64,000 nucleotides of DNA. Source: Caballeronia glathei (lineage in GTDB: Bacteria; Pseudomonadota; Gammaproteobacteria; Burkholderiales; Burkholderiaceae). The translations under genes and the position numbers were made by a program. Positions 27,665 to 35,488 of the stretch are shown in pieces. Location: contig NZ_JFHC01000003.1 in assembly GCF_000698595.1 (NCBI RefSeq), positions 62,001-126,000 of the forward strand. Reading direction: 5' to 3'. The notes below the pieces were generated by a model. It was not told the DNA's origin. It was given only the letters and a program-made list of their open reading frames with translations, and searched no databases. Position 1 is the first letter of the stretch; each line of letters opens with the position of its first letter.

Positions 27665-27689
27665 GGCCTGGGTGCCGCGTAGCAGGTGC

Positions 27690-27744
27690 GCGGCGCTGCC
27701 GCGTATCGAGCACGCGGCGCTGCCGCGTATCGAGCACGCGGCGC
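27690..27744. repeat. 24-bp tandem repeat after phnX
   Basis: Two perfect copies of a 24-bp unit (27690-27713 and 27714-27737) are followed by the first 7 bases of a third. It lies 26 bases after the phnX stop and just before the island edge. Confidence 0.85.
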
Positions 27745-27785
27745 AAGCGCTTTCCAATCAAGGGATTGCGCGCTCAACCCTTGTG

Positions 27786-27820
27786 ATATCCACAGACTTG
27801 CGAACAGAAACTGTGGATAA
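27786..27820. other. DnaA-box palindrome beside left direct repeat
   Basis: ATATCCACA (one mismatch to the TTATCCACA DnaA box) and the perfect inverted box TGTGGATAA face each other, giving a 9-bp perfect inverted repeat around 15-16 bases. A similar group lies near the right repeat. Confidence 0.5.
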
Positions 27821-27825
27821 GACAT

Positions 27826-27847
27826 CGCTCAGTCGTTGTGATGGTGG
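27826..27847. repeat. Left copy of 22-bp direct repeat (possible att site)
   Basis: A 22-bp sequence beginning CGCTCAGTCGTTGTG is repeated without mismatch at 33968-33989, where it is the last codons and stop of the esterase-like gene. The copy here belongs to no gene, as expected for the far end of an insertion that used the gene's 3' end as target. Confidence 0.65.
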
Positions 27848-28007
27848 TCGCTTCAGCGCTGACCGTCAAGCCACAGTCCGTTTGACCAGTGAGATACAGC
27901 AGCACTTGAGCGGCGAAACGTTGCTCAGAGAGGTCAAACTCGAATTCGATGAGCAGGGCGGATACATGGATGGCGGCGAAATTGTGATCGCCGAATGGAG
28001 GGAATAG
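27848..28007 (+). pseudogene. Protein C-terminal fragment at the island's left edge
   Basis: Immediately inside the left repeat an open frame gives a convincing soluble protein tail of about 50 residues: RQATVRLTSEIQQHLSGETL, then REVKLEFDEQGGYMDGGEIV and IAEWRE before the stop. No start codon or ribosome site lies within the island side; the frame continues leftward only through repeat and DnaA-box DNA. It is best read as the truncated end of a gene cut by the insertion or by deletion. The family is not recognised. Confidence 0.4.
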
Positions 28008-28218
28008 GGCGGACCGAAAATCATAGGGTGTGATTTATACAAGCCCGATCCGATGCACCACGCGTGGTAACTAAAGCGCAGGCCGGGTTTCCGTTTTAAA
28101 GTCATTTGTTCTCGGGGTTGATCTCTCAGGGTGCGAAGGCGTTTTGGCCCGCCTCGTGCAGGCCTCTTTTTTGGGGAGCGTCGCACCAGGCAGCCCCGCC
28201 GAAGCGCGGGGCGCTTGC
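28008..28218. other. Short intergenic stretch with hairpins, downstream of the solenoid gene
   Basis: Holds a GCCT-CGTGC-AGGC stem followed by CTCTTTTTT (about 28157-28176) that could end plus-strand transcription, and a 7-bp stem at 28191-28210 near the minus-strand gene end. No gene seen. Confidence 0.4.
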
Positions 28219-31200
28219 TTAGTGCTGTGATGTATCGATCTGCCGCAACTGGTCTAACGCAGCTAGATCGACGTTCGGGGCGGTTGCCCCAGTCGCGGAC
28301 TCGACACCTTTTGCGGCACTCTCGCTTTCGACGCTGCGCGGACCTTCCGAAAGATCCTTCAACGACGCTTCCACGGCCTGTTCAGGAACCGGTTCGCCTC
28401 TTCCTTCCACTGGCTCCGCTTTCTTTGCGAGATTGTCCATAAGCCGTCCGAAAGCAAGTTTAGCCTGCTGCTCGCCTTCTCCCTCTAGCACATCCGAATA
28501 CGCCAACCGTAAGCCGGTATTTTGTAGCGCGTCGCTTGAGTTCTGAGCAATTTCGACACTCTCCTTTTGCGTGGTAACTTCCAGTGAACGTGGGCCTTCG
28601 ATTGAATATGAGGGCTTCGTTTCCCCGGGCGGATAGTAGTAAGTCGTCGAGCCCCAAGGGTACGGGTCGAGCGTACCTTCGGGGTAGGCAGCGCCAACCG
28701 TAACGGTAGCCCAACCAGAGCCAAAGTTAGCAGGCAGGGTATTGATCGGATTGTAGACTTGAGAGTAATTGTAGATCGCCCCACCCCAAGTTGGTAAGGA
28801 AATCTCACTAGTTTGCGGCGGCGTATAGGAAGGGAAAATTAGCAGAGGAGCGCCGATCGCACCATAGTTGGTGTCGCCCGTATGGTGCAGGTGGGATTGG
28901 CTGTGCGCATTTCCAGTGATTTTGAGGGCTCCAACTCCGATGCGTCCGAAGTAGTTGTAGTCTCCATTCGAGTAGACCGTCAAGTGCCAAACTTCCGTCG
29001 GCCAATTGCCTTCGGTCATATGCTCGTTATGGTCGCCGTTGATTGTGATACTGGAGCCCTTTACACCTTTGCCGATCACGATGGTCAGATTTGACCCGTT
29101 GACTATCGTGTCGGGACTGTCCACGAACACGGTTGAGTGCGGCGCGGCGTAGATGACATTGCCTTTACCGCCAACCGTGTTGTTCGCGCCTGCCAGATGC
29201 AACGTCGTGTGTTCCGCAAGGATGACGTTCGAATCGCCTGTAACGTTTGCCTTCAAACCTGATTTTGAAAAGCGAATAATATCGCCGTTTGCATGAATCG
29301 TTGTGTCGTTCGCGTTTATCCCAACCGTGGCGCCCTTGCCGTTGATCGTCGCCGACGCTCCATTTTGATGCACACTCACAAGGGCGCCGCTATTGTTTTG
29401 GGGATTGACGGTATTGTCTGTTCCATGCAGGTTAGTCGCCGAGCTTCCTCGCGCATTGATGGTATTGGCGTCACCAGTAACATTAACCAGCAAACCATCA
29501 GCCAACATGTTCAGTGTATTGCCGTTCGACGTGACCCAATCGCCGTTGCCGTGCAAGGAAATATTCTGACCTGACGCGAGCGCATCAATCGTGATGCCAT
29601 CGCCTTTGACCGTAACCGAAGAATTCGGCGCGGTCAATTTCAGCGACACAAACAAATGCGACGGGCGTCCGGTTGCGTCGATCGTATTGTTATTTCCGTG
29701 CAGGATGGTTTCGGATCGCCAGTTCGGCACAATTATATTGCCGTCGCCGGTAATCTTTTGAGAATACCCACTGAGCCAATTTTTTATGTTATTTCCCGAT
29801 GATTCAATTTCCTGCCCGGTCTTGCGGAATTCGATGTTACCGCCGCTCCCATGGAAGAACGTTTTTAGGTTTTCTGTTTCGATCTGGACTAAACTGTCCG
29901 ACGAGTTGAAATTCACGTGGTTGCCGGTTTCCCATATTGAAACCCTCGATTGCGCGGACGGATTAATTTCATTGTCGATGCCATGAAGAGTTAAACCGGC
30001 GCCCTTGTTCATCAATATACGATTGCCTGATGACTCAATAGTGCCATAGTCGCAATAGAACTTGATCATATTACCGCGGCCGTTGACGACAGCAGTCCTT
30101 GACACACCGCGTATAATAGCCATCGATCCACTGTTAGAAACAAAATCGAATGTAGCGTTACCGTACATTTCGATGACGGCGCCCGATCTTCCGATGACAT
30201 GTTGAACGACACCATAAATAGTCGCCATGTGATCGACTATGATGTTATTCCAATGATCGGAAGCGAGTGTGTTGTAATCGCCCGTCAAATGGACGTCGGT
30301 GTTCCAACCTGCGGCAATCGAATTCCGCTCACCGGTCACGGTAATTAAACTATATCGGCCATCGCTACTATCCGCGTTGATTTTGAAAGTGCCGTTCGAG
30401 CCAGTGATGTTTGTCTGTGTAACGAGATGACCCTCTGCGTCCCAAAGCTTGTTGGAATAGGTGCCGTCTCCGTATATGACGACGCGTGAGTTGGGTTGTG
30501 TGGGATTCCACAACTTCCATACATCATGGCGACCCGCCGAAGCACTTTCCAGGCTTTCCCCGGTCGAGAGCGAATTACGGACGAGGGATGAACCGTCGGC
30601 GAAGGTGTAGAACGTGCTGCCGTCAGGATAATTGAACGTACTCAGCACCCTTTCGACGCCGTAACCCATAATCAAACCATCGGCGTTCAGTTTCGGGACT
30701 AAGAAGCCACCCTCTAAAGTGCTCTGCATCGCGCCTTTCATGGACGTGCTAAATGACGCTTGGTCGCTCGCGGAAAGCTGGTGGTAGTAGTCCTGTACTA
30801 CGCCCTTAACGTTTGTCAGAAACGCTGCCACATCCGTGTTACTTGCTGTCGGCGATATCAACGAGTACCCCGTCAGGCCGATAGCAAGCGCACCGAGGAT
30901 AACGGCCGCTTCTGGCGCGAAAAAGGCACCGACCGCAAGCGCACCGCTTCCAAGGGCCGCAAATTTCCCGTTGTCAACTTTGCTAAAGCCGCCGCCCTGC
31001 TCCGGGGGCAAAGTAACAGTCGCATAAATGGACCCTGCCGACGCAGCGAGAGCAAGAAATGCACTGCCCTTTGCGGCCTTCGCCGCCAATTCACCCGCTT
31101 GAGACGAATTACTGCCTAGCTTCTGAAACATCGACGTACTGCTCGCGCCGAATCCGGCTATGTTTGCCGCGACCGCAGATGACAAACTAAATGTCTCTAT

Positions 31201-31395
31201 TGGGTTCTTTGCTTTCGCCGCCTGCTGTGCGGTACTCATTGCGTCAGTGACGCCCACCGAACCGCCGACCAGAAACTCCCACATCATCGTCGCGCCTTGA
31301 GCCGTTGTGACAGGACCGAAAGGAACGATTGGCATGGCAGTGCGGACACTGGGCTCGTTGATATCTAGTGCATCATTTATTGTTAAAGTATTCAA
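28219..31395 (-). CDS. Giant beta-solenoid repeat protein, function unknown
   Basis: 1058 residues from a TTG at 31395 with AGGAG 8 bases upstream, inside the end of the preceding gene. There is no signal peptide. Residues 1-40 are a distinct head (NDALDINEPSVRTAMPIVPF). Residues about 75-125 and 145-180 are Gly/Ala-rich and hydrophobic, possibly membrane-inserting. From about 330 to 850 there are dozens of short repeats of the kind ITGDGNIIV, LHGNNNTID, VTGDANTIN, LAGANNTVG and ITINGDHNE, a pattern typical of a parallel beta-helix. A Tyr/Pro-rich part and an acidic, helical tail follow. It could be a secreted toxin, adhesin or surface protein leaving by a non-Sec route. The base composition is AT-richer than its neighbours. 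No known family recognised. Confidence 0.88.
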   Translation of the reverse strand: MNTLTINDALDINEPSVRTAMPIVPFGPVTTAQGATMMWEFLVGGSVGVTDAMSTAQQAAKAKNPIETFSLSSAVAANIAGFGASSTSMFQKLGSNSSQAGELAAKAAKGSAFLALAASAGSIYATVTLPPEQGGGFSKVDNGKFAALGSGALAVGAFFAPEAAVILGALAIGLTGYSLISPTASNTDVAAFLTNVKGVVQDYYHQLSASDQASFSTSMKGAMQSTLEGGFLVPKLNADGLIMGYGVERVLSTFNYPDGSTFYTFADGSSLVRNSLSTGESLESASAGRHDVWKLWNPTQPNSRVVIYGDGTYSNKLWDAEGHLVTQTNITGSNGTFKINADSSDGRYSLITVTGERNSIAAGWNTDVHLTGDYNTLASDHWNNIIVDHMATIYGVVQHVIGRSGAVIEMYGNATFDFVSNSGSMAIIRGVSRTAVVNGRGNMIKFYCDYGTIESSGNRILMNKGAGLTLHGIDNEINPSAQSRVSIWETGNHVNFNSSDSLVQIETENLKTFFHGSGGNIEFRKTGQEIESSGNNIKNWLSGYSQKITGDGNIIVPNWRSETILHGNNNTIDATGRPSHLFVSLKLTAPNSSVTVKGDGITIDALASGQNISLHGNGDWVTSNGNTLNMLADGLLVNVTGDANTINARGSSATNLHGTDNTVNPQNNSGALVSVHQNGASATINGKGATVGINANDTTIHANGDIIRFSKSGLKANVTGDSNVILAEHTTLHLAGANNTVGGKGNVIYAAPHSTVFVDSPDTIVNGSNLTIVIGKGVKGSSITINGDHNEHMTEGNWPTEVWHLTVYSNGDYNYFGRIGVGALKITGNAHSQSHLHHTGDTNYGAIGAPLLIFPSYTPPQTSEISLPTWGGAIYNYSQVYNPINTLPANFGSGWATVTVGAAYPEGTLDPYPWGSTTYYYPPGETKPSYSIEGPRSLEVTTQKESVEIAQNSSDALQNTGLRLAYSDVLEGEGEQQAKLAFGRLMDNLAKKAEPVEGRGEPVPEQAVEASLKDLSEGPRSVESESAAKGVESATGATAPNVDLAALDQLRQIDTSQH

Positions 31396-31398
31396 CTC

Positions 31399-31992
31399 TC
31401 AGGCTCCTAGTGAAGTTCGCACCTTGCGAACGGTAAAAAAGGAAATTAGCCAGCATGGGGACACGGTGATGTACAGCCATAAAAGAACTTTTCCAAACGG
31501 GGTCCCTAATGCTTGTAATTTTTCGCTTTGCAGTTCTCGACCCAGCAATACCCGTCCATCACGCGTTGCCGCGTAGGCAATCCAAAATCGCCCAGCACCG
31601 TCAAGCAACCGAAAGCCTTCAACATAAATCTCCGGGGTGATTCCCTGTTCGTTTTTCAGTTCTTTAAGTTGAGGTATCCTCGCGGGAAGGTCTTCTAGTT
31701 GATAGGCTCGTTCGTCTTTAGTAACAAAAGTGGCGACGCCTACGTCTTTTAAGCCGACCTTAATGGTTTCAAACTTTACAACCCCATACGCTTTCATGAA
31801 TTGCGTTTCGGAAGGAACTACACCCTGATAAGGGGCTGCAAGAAAGTATGTAATAAATGGAGTACCTAGGCTCCAAGTCACTGCCATAAACAGTACGAGG
31901 TGCCTACGCTGGCCTATCTCTGACGGCCTTCCTCGTAGCACAATCCAGAAGGCGCGGCCCCACAATTTCAAGCTTTCTCGAATAGTGCTCAT
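31399..31992 (-). CDS. Membrane protein with two TM segments, partner of the solenoid protein
   Basis: 197 residues from the ATG at 31992 (GAAGG 7 bases upstream). One membrane helix lies near the N-terminus (VLFMAVTWSLGTPFITYFLA) and one near the C-terminus (LLWLYITVSPCWLISFF), with about 110 residues between that should lie in the periplasm (VKFETIKVGLKDVGVATFVT, then a run with QLEDLPARIPQLKELKNEQG). A basic tail RKVRTS is cytoplasmic. Its stop lies 3 bases before the solenoid start, so translation is coupled. It may be an immunity, export or anchoring protein. No family recognised. Confidence 0.8.
   Translation of the reverse strand: MSTIRESLKLWGRAFWIVLRGRPSEIGQRRHLVLFMAVTWSLGTPFITYFLAAPYQGVVPSETQFMKAYGVVKFETIKVGLKDVGVATFVTKDERAYQLEDLPARIPQLKELKNEQGITPEIYVEGFRLLDGAGRFWIAYAATRDGRVLLGRELQSEKLQALGTPFGKVLLWLYITVSPCWLISFFTVRKVRTSLGA
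31415..31431. repeat. Palindromic element copy 1, upstream of solenoid gene
   Basis: GTTCGCA-CCT-TGCGAAC on the plus strand is a perfect 7-bp inverted repeat with a 3-base centre, inside the last codons of the membrane-protein gene and 20 bases before the solenoid start. A near-identical element precedes the membrane-protein gene. Confidence 0.6.
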
Positions 31993-32010
31993 CACGCAAC
32001 CTTCAGTGAA

Positions 32011-32027
32011 GTTCGCAATTTGCAAAC
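32011..32027. repeat. Palindromic element copy 2, upstream of membrane-protein gene
   Basis: GTTCGCA-ATT-TGCAAAC repeats the element at 31415-31431 with a few changes. Several flanking bases (CAGTGAA / TAGTGAA side) are also shared, so the match extends to roughly 25 bases. It lies 19 bases before the ATG at 31992. Confidence 0.6.
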
Positions 32028-32028
32028 G

Positions 32029-32241
32029 TTAATAAATGCTCAAAACCAAAGAGCAGACAGCTAAAGGTATGAAACTCCTTAGCGGTCCGAATTGTGGTAG
32101 ACAAGCGAATATGAATGTGAATATGGATATGGTTCCAACTGCCGTTAGAAACAGACCAAGAAAAACCGCCTCCCCAGAAAGCGCAGCGATAAAAAATAGT
32201 GCGCAGGTCAACGCTGCAACCGCCAGTGCTTTTGATCTCAC
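32029..32241 (-). CDS. Small hydrophobic membrane protein, first gene of solenoid operon
   Basis: 70 residues from a GTG at 32241 with GAGGA 9 bases upstream. It is almost wholly hydrophobic: LAVAALTCALFFIAALSGEA, then VFLGLFLTAVGTISIFTFIF and a third stretch FIPLAVCSLVLSIY, suggesting two or three membrane helices. The 36-base gap to the next gene contains the palindromic element. Its size and position fit an immunity or holin-like accessory protein, but that is speculation. No family recognised. Confidence 0.6.
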   Translation of the reverse strand: MRSKALAVAALTCALFFIAALSGEAVFLGLFLTAVGTISIFTFIFACLPQFGPLRSFIPLAVCSLVLSIY

Positions 32242-32489
32242 GCTCGGAAGTCCTCGGATGTAAAGTGACTTGTAATATTACCGTCGCGCTGCCGCACATC
32301 GACGGCGCTCGGCACTCAGAGAAATCTGAATTTCTTCAATCGCTCACGCGTTCGGGCGTCGAACTGGGCGGTTTGGATGGGGCGGTGCGGCGGCTTGGGT
32401 AATGGCGGTGCGCCGTCACCGCTTGACCTCGGCTGATGTAGCCGTGCTAGTCCGTGCGTCGATGCACTTAAAGCATACGGTGTGGGCCG

Positions 32490-33230
32490 TTAGAGCCAGC
32501 CCTGGCGGGCGAATGAAAATACTTCATTCGAGGCGACAACGAAGTGATCGAGCAGTTCGACGTCGATCAGGGTCAGTGCGTCCTGCAGCGTCTGCGTGAG
32601 TTTTCGGTCGTTTGCGCTCGGGGCCACGCTCCCCGAGGGGTGATTGTGCGCGACGATCAACCCGGCCGCATTTAACGCGATGGCACGCCTTACGATCTCT
32701 CGCGGATAGACGGCCACGCGTGTGACCGAGCCGCGCGCAGCTTCTTCGGCAAGCAGCAACTGATTCCGCGCGTCGAGATAAAGGCAGACGAACACCTCGT
32801 AGCGCCGGGTGCCGAGGAAGAACTTTAAATAATCCCCCACCACATTTGGTGCGTCGAGCAGCGTCCGCTCACGGGTTTTTTCAGCGAGTGCGCTCACGCA
32901 TAGTTCTGCGACCGCATGCAGTTGAGCGGCCCGCACCGGCGCGATGCCGCGTAACGTGCACAACTCCGCGATAGGTGCGTCGAAGACACCGCGCAGCGTG
33001 CCGAACTGCGCCAGGAGATCGTGTGCGAGATCGATGGCACTTGAGCCTGGCGGACCTGGCTGGAGGAAGAGTGAGAACAGCTCGGCATCGGATAACGAGG
33101 CTGAGCCGACATTGACCAGACGTTCGTGCGGGCGGTCTTGTTTTCGCCCTCGCGTCGTCGGCGGCGCGTGAAGGAAACGTTTCGGCACGGCTGCCGCATG
33201 CGTGGCCGCGTTGGTTTTGAATTGGCTCAC
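32490..33230 (-). CDS. RadC-family JAB-domain protein, divergent (island-type) copy
   Basis: 246 residues from a GTG at 33230 with ACAGGGG 8 bases upstream. The N-terminal helix-hairpin-helix region is [20 protein letters not shown] plus [20 protein letters not shown]. The C-terminal JAMM metalloprotease-like domain is complete: [20 protein letters not shown] then [19 protein letters not shown], which holds the zinc ligands His, His and Asp, and ends [14 protein letters not shown]. RadC-like genes are frequent cargo of integrative elements. The role of RadC in DNA metabolism is unsettled. The N-terminus departs from that of housekeeping RadC. Confidence 0.9.
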   Translation of the reverse strand: MSQFKTNAATHAAAVPKRFLHAPPTTRGRKQDRPHERLVNVGSASLSDAELFSLFLQPGPPGSSAIDLAHDLLAQFGTLRGVFDAPIAELCTLRGIAPVRAAQLHAVAELCVSALAEKTRERTLLDAPNVVGDYLKFFLGTRRYEVFVCLYLDARNQLLLAEEAARGSVTRVAVYPREIVRRAIALNAAGLIVAHNHPSGSVAPSANDRKLTQTLQDALTLIDVELLDHFVVASNEVFSFARQGWL

Positions 33231-33967
33231 CTGGTGCCCCTGTCCAACGCCCGTCACGCGACGCGGGAGGGGTGAGCGGGCACAGTGACAAGGTTGGAAG
33301 ACCGGCGTCAAACCAAAACCGGCGAGCCTCGCGGCACCCCTGCCACGGCCCGCCCATAGACGTGCAGAAGCAGCGCAGCACCTGCTTGCGCAGGTGTGCG
33401 GGTTTGACAACACAGGCTTCCAAACCTGACTGCCGGACAAATCGGCAGCGGGCGAATTTTAGCGCATCGCCCGGGCCAGCGTTTAGCGCGCCCGGGAAAG
33501 ATGGGTGGCAATGTGTCGTGACCGTGACCGCAGCGCGAGCCTGGAGGGGCGTCCCTATCACCCCCGGAGTCGTCGCGAACGCGCTGAGGCGCAGGCCGTG
33601 GGGGAATATGCCTGGCGTCACCCAGGCCGTGTGCGGCGCAACACGAACAGGTTACGCGTCGGGGTTTGGACAAGACACTTGCCCTGTAAGTCGCCGTTAA
33701 GGGACGCCGTTAGCTTGAATCTCCGACAGGACACGTGTCTAATATGTAGGACGGCCCCGCTGTAGGGGGACGAAGGTTTCCCGCATCGCAGCGTGCGGGG
33801 AAACGTAGGGGAATGGATGGTTGAGGGCAGGTGGGGGACGGGATTTTCCCCACACGCCGCCCGGAGCGCTTTGTACAGCGGGGCGGTTTATCACGGGGTG
33901 TGATTTTTCCACAGAGTTATGCACAGAACCTGTGGATAAGCCTTCACCCTTGCGGTAAAGAGCGCGC
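33231..33967. other. Structured non-coding region at island's right end
   Basis: About 740 bases with no credible gene. Clear inverted repeats are present: CACCTGC-TTGC-GCAGGTG (about 33380-33400), CCCGGGC...GCCCGGG (about 33470-33495), and a 10-bp stem with an 8-base loop and one bulge at about 33777-33806. It ends in the DnaA-box group at 33905-33939. It may hold a promoter for RadC, a structured RNA, or an old replication or transfer region. Confidence 0.4.
33905..33939. other. DnaA-box cluster beside right direct repeat
   Basis: TTTTCCACA (one mismatch), TTATGCACA (fits TTATNCACA) and TGTGGATAA (perfect, inverted) lie within 35 bases; the outer two form a 7-bp inverted repeat. The left island edge has a like arrangement. 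Confidence 0.55.
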
Positions 33968-33989
33968 CGCTCAGTCGTTGTGATGGTGG
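33968..33989. repeat. Right copy of 22-bp direct repeat, at a gene 3' end
   Basis: Identical to 27826-27847. It covers the last six codons (…HHHND and stop) of the minus-strand esterase-like gene, so the gene is kept intact, the usual result of site-specific insertion into a gene end. Confidence 0.65.
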
Positions 33990-35488
33990 CCGCCGCCGTC
34001 GTCATCGCCGTCCCGGCCGGGGCCGCAGACGGCGTCGTCGTCATGGTCCTTGCCGCGCCCATGCGAACCGTTGTCCGAGCCGCTGCCCGGCAGGCGTTGC
34101 GCGACGTACGCCGGCAGGTCCGCGGCATCGACGGAGAACACGAAGAACTGGTTCGGGTTGGCGATCCCGCCCGGGTGGTTCGTGTCGGTGATCGTGCCGA
34201 GGAAGTCGTTGTCGTTCGCGATGAATAGCGTGTGCTTCCTGACGCCGCCGATCGTCACGTCCGGACCGAACGCGAGACTTTCGAGCTTCGCGGGAATGTC
34301 GTTCGAGGCGATGCCGTGCGCGTTCAGCGCCGCGACGACGTCGACGAGCAGCGCCTTCTTCACGGCATACGGCGCGAGCCCGCTCTCGCTGCTCGCCTGG
34401 CTCACGTCCTGCGCGCCGGCGAGGTCGATATGGAACACCTTCTTGAACGCCGCCGTCGAATCGTCGCCGAGACCCTTGCCGTCGCGCTCGTCGACGAGCA
34501 GTTCATGATCGTTGACGGCGACCACGTCGCTGATGGTCGGGTATTTCGGCTTCGCCGCCGTGCCGATGTTGGTGAGCGGGTAGGCGTATTGCGTCGTCTT
34601 GCCGCTCGTCACGTCGATCTTCAGGATGCGCGTGAAGGCGCCGTCGCCGCCGCCGTCCTGAATGAGCGGGCTTTGCATCGCGCCGAAGAGCGTCTTGCCG
34701 TCGGGCGAGATGGCGAGACCCTCCATGCCCTTGTTCGCGACGCGGCCCATGGTGTTCTCGCTGATCTCGTCGTCGCCGATGGGCGAGAGCTTCGTCACGG
34801 CGAACGTGTCGGGCACCTTCAGTACGTCGATTCTGCGGCCGCTCTTGCGATCGAACCGGTAGACGTACGGGCCGTATTCATCCGAAATGAAGACGCTGTC
34901 GCCGTCGCTGGAGACGCGAATGCTCTCCGGATCGAAGCGTGCGTCGCGCGCATAGGTCGACGAATGCGCCGGATCGAAGTTGTCCGAGCGGCCCGTGAAA
35001 TAGGAGGTGTGGTTTTCGCGGTTGAGCTTCGGCGCGCCGTCCGGCACGCCGGCCGCCTGGCCGGTTCCGTACACGAGGCGGTCCGACGTATGGAGCAGCG
35101 TCGTGTCGAGCAGCTTCGGCGTGAGCGTGTAGGGCAGCGCCGCACCGGGGCGGCTTGCTTCGAGGCGCAGGCGCAGCGTCTGGAAGCGGTTGATGTAGGA
35201 GGCCGTGTCGTCGATGGCCGCGTTATAGGCGATGGCGTTCGGGCCGCGGTCCGGAACTGCGAGGAACGTGTGGCATCCCGCGTAGGCCATGCCCGATCCG
35301 AGACCGCCCAGCAGGTTGCCCGGCGCGCCGTTTTCCAGCTTGCCGGCGGTTTCCTTCGAGCGGTCGAGCGACGTGCCGCTCAGCTGACCGATCGCAATCA
35401 GATCGACGGTGGCATGCGCGGACGACATGGCGAAAAGCGCGGCGGCGGCTGCGGCGGCGCTCAGTGCGAATACGCGGGATCGGGACAC
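33971..35488 (-). CDS. Esterase-like activity of phytase family protein, secreted
   Basis: 505 residues from a GTG at 35488 with AGAGGAA 9 bases upstream. A signal peptide (RVFALSAAAAAAALFAMSSAHA) precedes a beta-propeller-like phytase-type domain: IGQLSGTSLDRS, FLAVPDRGPNAIAYN, ESIRVSSDGDSVFISDEYGP, GMEGLAISPDGKTLFGAMQS and KLESLAFGPDV. The family acts on phosphate or carboxyl esters outside the cytoplasm. The last 30 residues are a charged Asp/His/Gly tail (DHDDDAVCGPGRDGDDDGGG), perhaps metal-binding. The stop lies within the right island repeat. Confidence 0.85.
   Translation of the reverse strand: MSRSRVFALSAAAAAAALFAMSSAHATVDLIAIGQLSGTSLDRSKETAGKLENGAPGNLLGGLGSGMAYAGCHTFLAVPDRGPNAIAYNAAIDDTASYINRFQTLRLRLEASRPGAALPYTLTPKLLDTTLLHTSDRLVYGTGQAAGVPDGAPKLNRENHTSYFTGRSDNFDPAHSSTYARDARFDPESIRVSSDGDSVFISDEYGPYVYRFDRKSGRRIDVLKVPDTFAVTKLSPIGDDEISENTMGRVANKGMEGLAISPDGKTLFGAMQSPLIQDGGGDGAFTRILKIDVTSGKTTQYAYPLTNIGTAAKPKYPTISDVVAVNDHELLVDERDGKGLGDDSTAAFKKVFHIDLAGAQDVSQASSESGLAPYAVKKALLVDVVAALNAHGIASNDIPAKLESLAFGPDVTIGGVRKHTLFIANDNDFLGTITDTNHPGGIANPNQFFVFSVDAADLPAYVAQRLPGSGSDNGSHGRGKDHDDDAVCGPGRDGDDDGGGHHHND

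Noticed and set aside
27583..28007. A plus frame running from phnX through the repeats into the island
   Set aside because: The first part is the out-of-phase shadow of phnX and tandem-repeat DNA; only the last about 50 codons look like protein, so it was listed as a fragment.
28219..31395. Calling the giant protein an RTX toxin or autotransporter
   Set aside because: There are no GGxGxD calcium nonapeptides and no signal peptide or C-terminal beta-barrel; the repeats are NxI/GxxNT-type solenoid units instead.
32003..32299. A 98-codon frame overlapping the 70-residue membrane protein in another phase
   Set aside because: It contains a run of His/Ile from a simple repeat, lacks a ribosome site, and the 70-residue frame has coherent membrane helices and GAGGA upstream.
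33231..33621. Upstream extension of RadC and overlapping frames
   Set aside because: The extra residues do not resemble RadC, and a GTG with a good ribosome site lies at 33230.
27826..33989. CRISPR array or insertion sequence as the explanation for the repeats
   Set aside because: Only two distant 22-bp copies, no spacer series, no transposase and no terminal inverted repeats.
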